NCBI GenBank assembly: GCA_902494545.1
Contig: CABUTP010000120.1
Span: forward strand, 1-5,212
Direction: 5' to 3'
Length of the DNA stretch: 5,212 nucleotides
From: an uncultured Collinsella sp.
GTDB lineage: Bacteria > Actinomycetota > Coriobacteriia > Coriobacteriales > Coriobacteriaceae
The notes under the pieces are model-generated. The model was not told the DNA's origin. It did no database searches and was given only the letters and a program-made list of their open reading frames with translations. The position numbers were made by a program, and so were the translations under genes. Positions 4,676 through 5,212 of this stretch are shown piece by piece. Position 1 is the first letter of the stretch. Each line of letters begins with the position of its first letter.

Positions 4676-5212
4676 TTACTCCACCGGCTTGAAGATGGTG
4701 GCCTGGCCAAAGACGTTGCGGATGAGGGCTTTGGCCTCGTCCTCGGTCTGCGGGATGCTTGGGGCTGCGCCTTGATGGCCGAAAGGGCTGCCCGCGCCGG
4801 GGTTGGACTCCCAGGGAGCGGCGGGGGCGTCCTCCTCTTTGGGGACAGTTGCAGCGGGCTTGGGCGCGGACGCCGCACCCGGCACGTCGAACGGGGGCAG
4901 ATCGTCCCCGCCCGCATCGCCGGCAAAGCCGCCGACCATGGCGTCGTCGTAGGGAACCTGCTCGGATTCCCACGGCGCAGCCTGTGCAGACGGCTGAGCC
5001 TTGGGAGCGGACGCGCGCTCGGGCGCACGGGGCGCGGGCTCGGTCGGGAGCTTGCCCGTGGCAGGAGCGCCGGCAGGGTTGTCGGAGCGCAGCCAGGGGG
5101 CCTTAGCCAGGTCGGATGACTTGGGCGCAGGCGCGGCGGCGGGCTTGGGCGCGGGGACCGGAGCAGCCGGTTTGGACGCCGCGGGCTTAGGCGCCGACGG
5201 GGTCGATGCCGC
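4676..5212 (-). CDS. dnaX: DNA polymerase III subunit gamma/tau, C-terminal tail (5' end outside window)
   Basis: The frame is open from the window edge to TAA at 4678-4676, giving the last 178 residues of a longer protein. It is dominated by Ala/Pro/Lys low complexity with PKPAA-type units, followed by acidic Gly/Pro stretches and a final amphipathic segment EDEAKALIRNVFGQATIFKP. The ATPase clamp-loader domains are not in the window. The assignment rests on position (immediately upstream, on the same strand, of ybaB and recR, where dnaX normally sits) and on the tail style, which fits actinobacterial tau subunits: a disordered linker then a short folded end. In the family this region tethers the clamp loader to polymerase and helicase. 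Three APW motifs occur, at residues 38-40, 79-81 and 132-134 of the visible part. Another Ala/Pro-rich protein cannot be excluded without the N-terminus. Confidence 0.72.
   Translation of the reverse strand, partial: AASTPSAPKPAASKPAAPVPAPKPAAAPAPKSSDLAKAPWLRSDNPAGAPATGKLPTEPAPRAPERASAPKAQPSAQAAPWESEQVPYDDAMVGGFAGDAGGDDLPPFDVPGAASAPKPAATVPKEEDAPAAPWESNPGAGSPFGHQGAAPSIPQTEDEAKALIRNVFGQATIFKPVE

Overview
The window is a high-GC bacterial chromosome segment (about 65% GC in most genes). It carries the conserved replication/repair cluster dnaX, ybaB/ebfC, recR on the minus strand, followed by a small membrane-signalling locus. GC content, the Ala/Pro-rich DnaX tail and a kinase with an HRDISPxN catalytic loop suggest an actinobacterium, possibly a Coriobacteriia gut species such as Collinsella. 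That placement is an inference from style; there is no rRNA or species marker here.

Read in the main (minus) direction, the layout is as follows. 5212-4676 is the C-terminal tail of the DNA polymerase III gamma/tau subunit; its ATPase part lies outside the window. 4181-4654 is a small plus-strand gene of lower GC (about 55%), convergent with dnaX, encoding an unrecognised single-span membrane protein with its own TATAAT box and Shine-Dalgarno sequence. 3841-4180 is an intergenic stretch with an AT-rich core holding a large dyad. 3840-3520 is the YbaB/EbfC nucleoid protein and 3506-2910 is RecR, 13 nt apart. 2909-2667 is an intergenic leader with a probable promoter and a terminator-like hairpin just before the next ribosome binding site. 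2666-1758 encodes a membrane-anchored protein with a Gly/Ser linker and an external C-terminal domain of no recognised family. 1761-1 encodes a Ser/Thr protein kinase followed by several membrane helices; it runs off the low-coordinate edge and overlaps its partner by ATGA.

DnaX (clamp loader), YbaB and RecR form the well-known housekeeping set for replication and recombinational repair. The two downstream genes look like a translationally coupled pair: a tethered external domain and a membrane-embedded cytoplasmic kinase, plausibly a sensor and its transducer. The items most worth a second look are this pair, the hairpin in its leader, the dyad upstream of ybaB, and the foreign-looking plus-strand gene splitting dnaX from ybaB.
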